From Gammaproteobacteria bacterium (GTDB lineage Bacteria > Pseudomonadota > Gammaproteobacteria > Chromatiales > Chromatiaceae), in the NCBI GenBank assembly GCA_020630035.1, contig JAHDCB010000096.1, positions 1 to 6,374 of the forward strand: a stretch of 6,374 bases of DNA, written 5' to 3'. The translations under genes and the position numbers were made by a program. Positions 5,645 to 6,374 of this stretch are shown here, piece by piece. Below the pieces are notes generated by a model. That model saw nothing but the letters and a program-made list of their open reading frames with translations. It did not search any database and was not told the origin of the DNA. Position 1 is the first letter of the stretch, and each line of letters starts with the position of its first letter.

Positions 5645-6235
5645 ATGAGACTATGTGATCAACACATTCTTGAGGCCCTGGAGACAGGCCGGATTCATAT
5701 TATGCCGCGTCCGGCAGATGAGGCCGTTAGTGGCGTTAGCGTGGATTTACGTCTGGGCAACCGGTTTCGGGTATTCTGCTCGCACCATACACCCTATATT
5801 GATCTGTCTGGTACGCGAACAGCCATTGATGCCGCTGTCAGTCAGGTGATGCGCGATGAAATTGTGCTGGGCGCTGACGATAAATTCGTGTTGCATCCTG
5901 GTGAGCTGGCACTGGGTATCACGCATGAGGTGCTGACCTTGCCGGATAACCTGGTTGGCTGGCTGGATGGGCGTTCCAGCCTGGCGCGCCTGGGCCTGAT
6001 GGTGCATGTCACTGCGCACCGGATTGATCCTGGTTGGCAGGGTAACATCGTGCTGGAGTTTTTTAATTCTGGCAAAATGCCGTTGGCATTACGTCCTGGT
6101 ATGGTGATTGGGGCGATCAGCTTTGAGACCCTGAGTGGTCCGGCGCTCAGGCCGTATGATAAACGTAAGGATGCAAAATATCGTGATCAGTCCGGGCCGG
6201 TAGCCAGCCGGATCAGTCAGGATGACCGGGTGTGA
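5645..6235 (+). CDS. dcd: dCTP deaminase
   Basis: Dcd deaminates dCTP to dUTP, the main source of dUMP for thymidylate synthesis in enteric-type bacteria; the enzyme is a trimer of the dUTPase fold. The 196-residue product matches E. coli Dcd (193 residues) along its length. It begins MRLCDQHI and contains VSVDLRLGNRFR, the block from LHPGELAL to VTLP-like LTLPDNLVGW, and the active-site DGRSSLARLG with Arg110, Ser111 and Arg115. HVTAHRIDPGW is followed by IVLEFFNSG, with the catalytic glutamate at 138 as in E. coli. RPYDKRKDAKY and VASRIS end the protein. The frame stays open upstream to an ATG at 5570, but that would add 25 non-homologous residues lying over the fpr 5' end. The ATG at 5645 is therefore chosen, although it has no recognisable Shine-Dalgarno. 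The ATG lies 18 bp from the divergent fpr start. Confidence 0.96.
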   Translation: MRLCDQHILEALETGRIHIMPRPADEAVSGVSVDLRLGNRFRVFCSHHTPYIDLSGTRTAIDAAVSQVMRDEIVLGADDKFVLHPGELALGITHEVLTLPDNLVGWLDGRSSLARLGLMVHVTAHRIDPGWQGNIVLEFFNSGKMPLALRPGMVIGAISFETLSGPALRPYDKRKDAKYRDQSGPVASRISQDDRV

Positions 6236-6285
6236 TTCAAATTGATGTGGCGTAATAGCTGGGGCACATAAAATTCGTTTCGGCG

Positions 6286-6374
6286 TTACCCATGCTCCGG
6301 CAGCACTTCTGCGACCAGGCGTTCTGATTGGCTGCTAATCTGTCCAATCCGATCCCTGGCGCCATGGATTCCGC
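6286..6374 (-). CDS. Possible 3' end of an unidentified minus-strand gene, truncated by the window
   Basis: Reading the minus strand inward from the window end gives 28 codons ending in TAA at 6286-6288. The visible tail contains RIGQISSQSERLVAEVLPEHG, which has the charged, helical look of a soluble protein C-terminus. I do not recognise a family. Another minus-strand frame is also open from the window edge to about base 6238. That frame is rich in Cys, Asn and Met and looks less protein-like, but it cannot be excluded. If real, the gene converges on dcd, with about 50 bp between the stops and no clear terminator hairpin. Confidence 0.35.
   Translation of the reverse strand, partial: GIHGARDRIGQISSQSERLVAEVLPEHG

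Noticed and set aside
5654..5666. CRP/FNR-like palindrome TGTGATCAACACA near the dcd start
   Set aside because: The half-sites are too close for a CRP site and it lies inside dcd codons, so it is probably chance.
1..6374. CRISPR array, tRNA/rRNA, riboswitch or defence system
   Set aside because: There are no direct repeat arrays, no tRNA- or rRNA-like stretches and no defence-type domains; nearly all sequence is explained by recognised housekeeping genes.

Overview
The window reads as ordinary chromosomal DNA from a gammaproteobacterium of moderate GC content. The evidence is the set of near full-length proteins that resemble their E. coli counterparts: PdxJ, CysM, HisS, DapB, SspB, a short Fpr-type ferredoxin/flavodoxin-NADP reductase, and a Dcd-type dCTP deaminase. 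SspB and this Fpr subclass argue for Gammaproteobacteria or close relatives. I cannot name a genus. I did not find an undescribed defence, mobile or RNA-guided system; the most unusual non-coding item is a hairpin-forming, MITE-like element.

Layout. Bases 1-479 hold the 3' end of a large secreted exoprotein of the filamentous-haemagglutinin / two-partner-secretion type. A 236-bp gap follows, mostly filled by an imperfect palindrome of about 163 bp (511-673) with ~21-bp terminal inverted repeats. From 716 to 4868 five genes lie head to tail on the + strand: pdxJ, cysM, hisS, dapB, sspB. Their junctions are +3, ATGA overlap, ATGA overlap and +12 bp, so they are very probably one operon. sspB converges on fpr (minus strand, 4886-5626). 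fpr is divergent from dcd (5645-6235) with only 18 bp between the start codons. The last ~140 bp hold at most the 3' end of another minus-strand gene.

Function. The operon mixes vitamin B6 synthesis (PdxJ), PLP-dependent cysteine synthesis (CysM), histidyl-tRNA charging (HisS), lysine/diaminopimelate synthesis (DapB) and proteolysis targeting (SspB). The only direct biochemical link I see is that PdxJ makes the precursor of the PLP cofactor that CysM uses. Otherwise it looks like a growth-linked housekeeping cluster. In E. coli these five genes sit at separate loci, so the arrangement is lineage-specific. fpr (electron transfer between NADPH and ferredoxin/flavodoxin) and dcd (dUTP supply for dTTP) are separate transcription units packed back to back.
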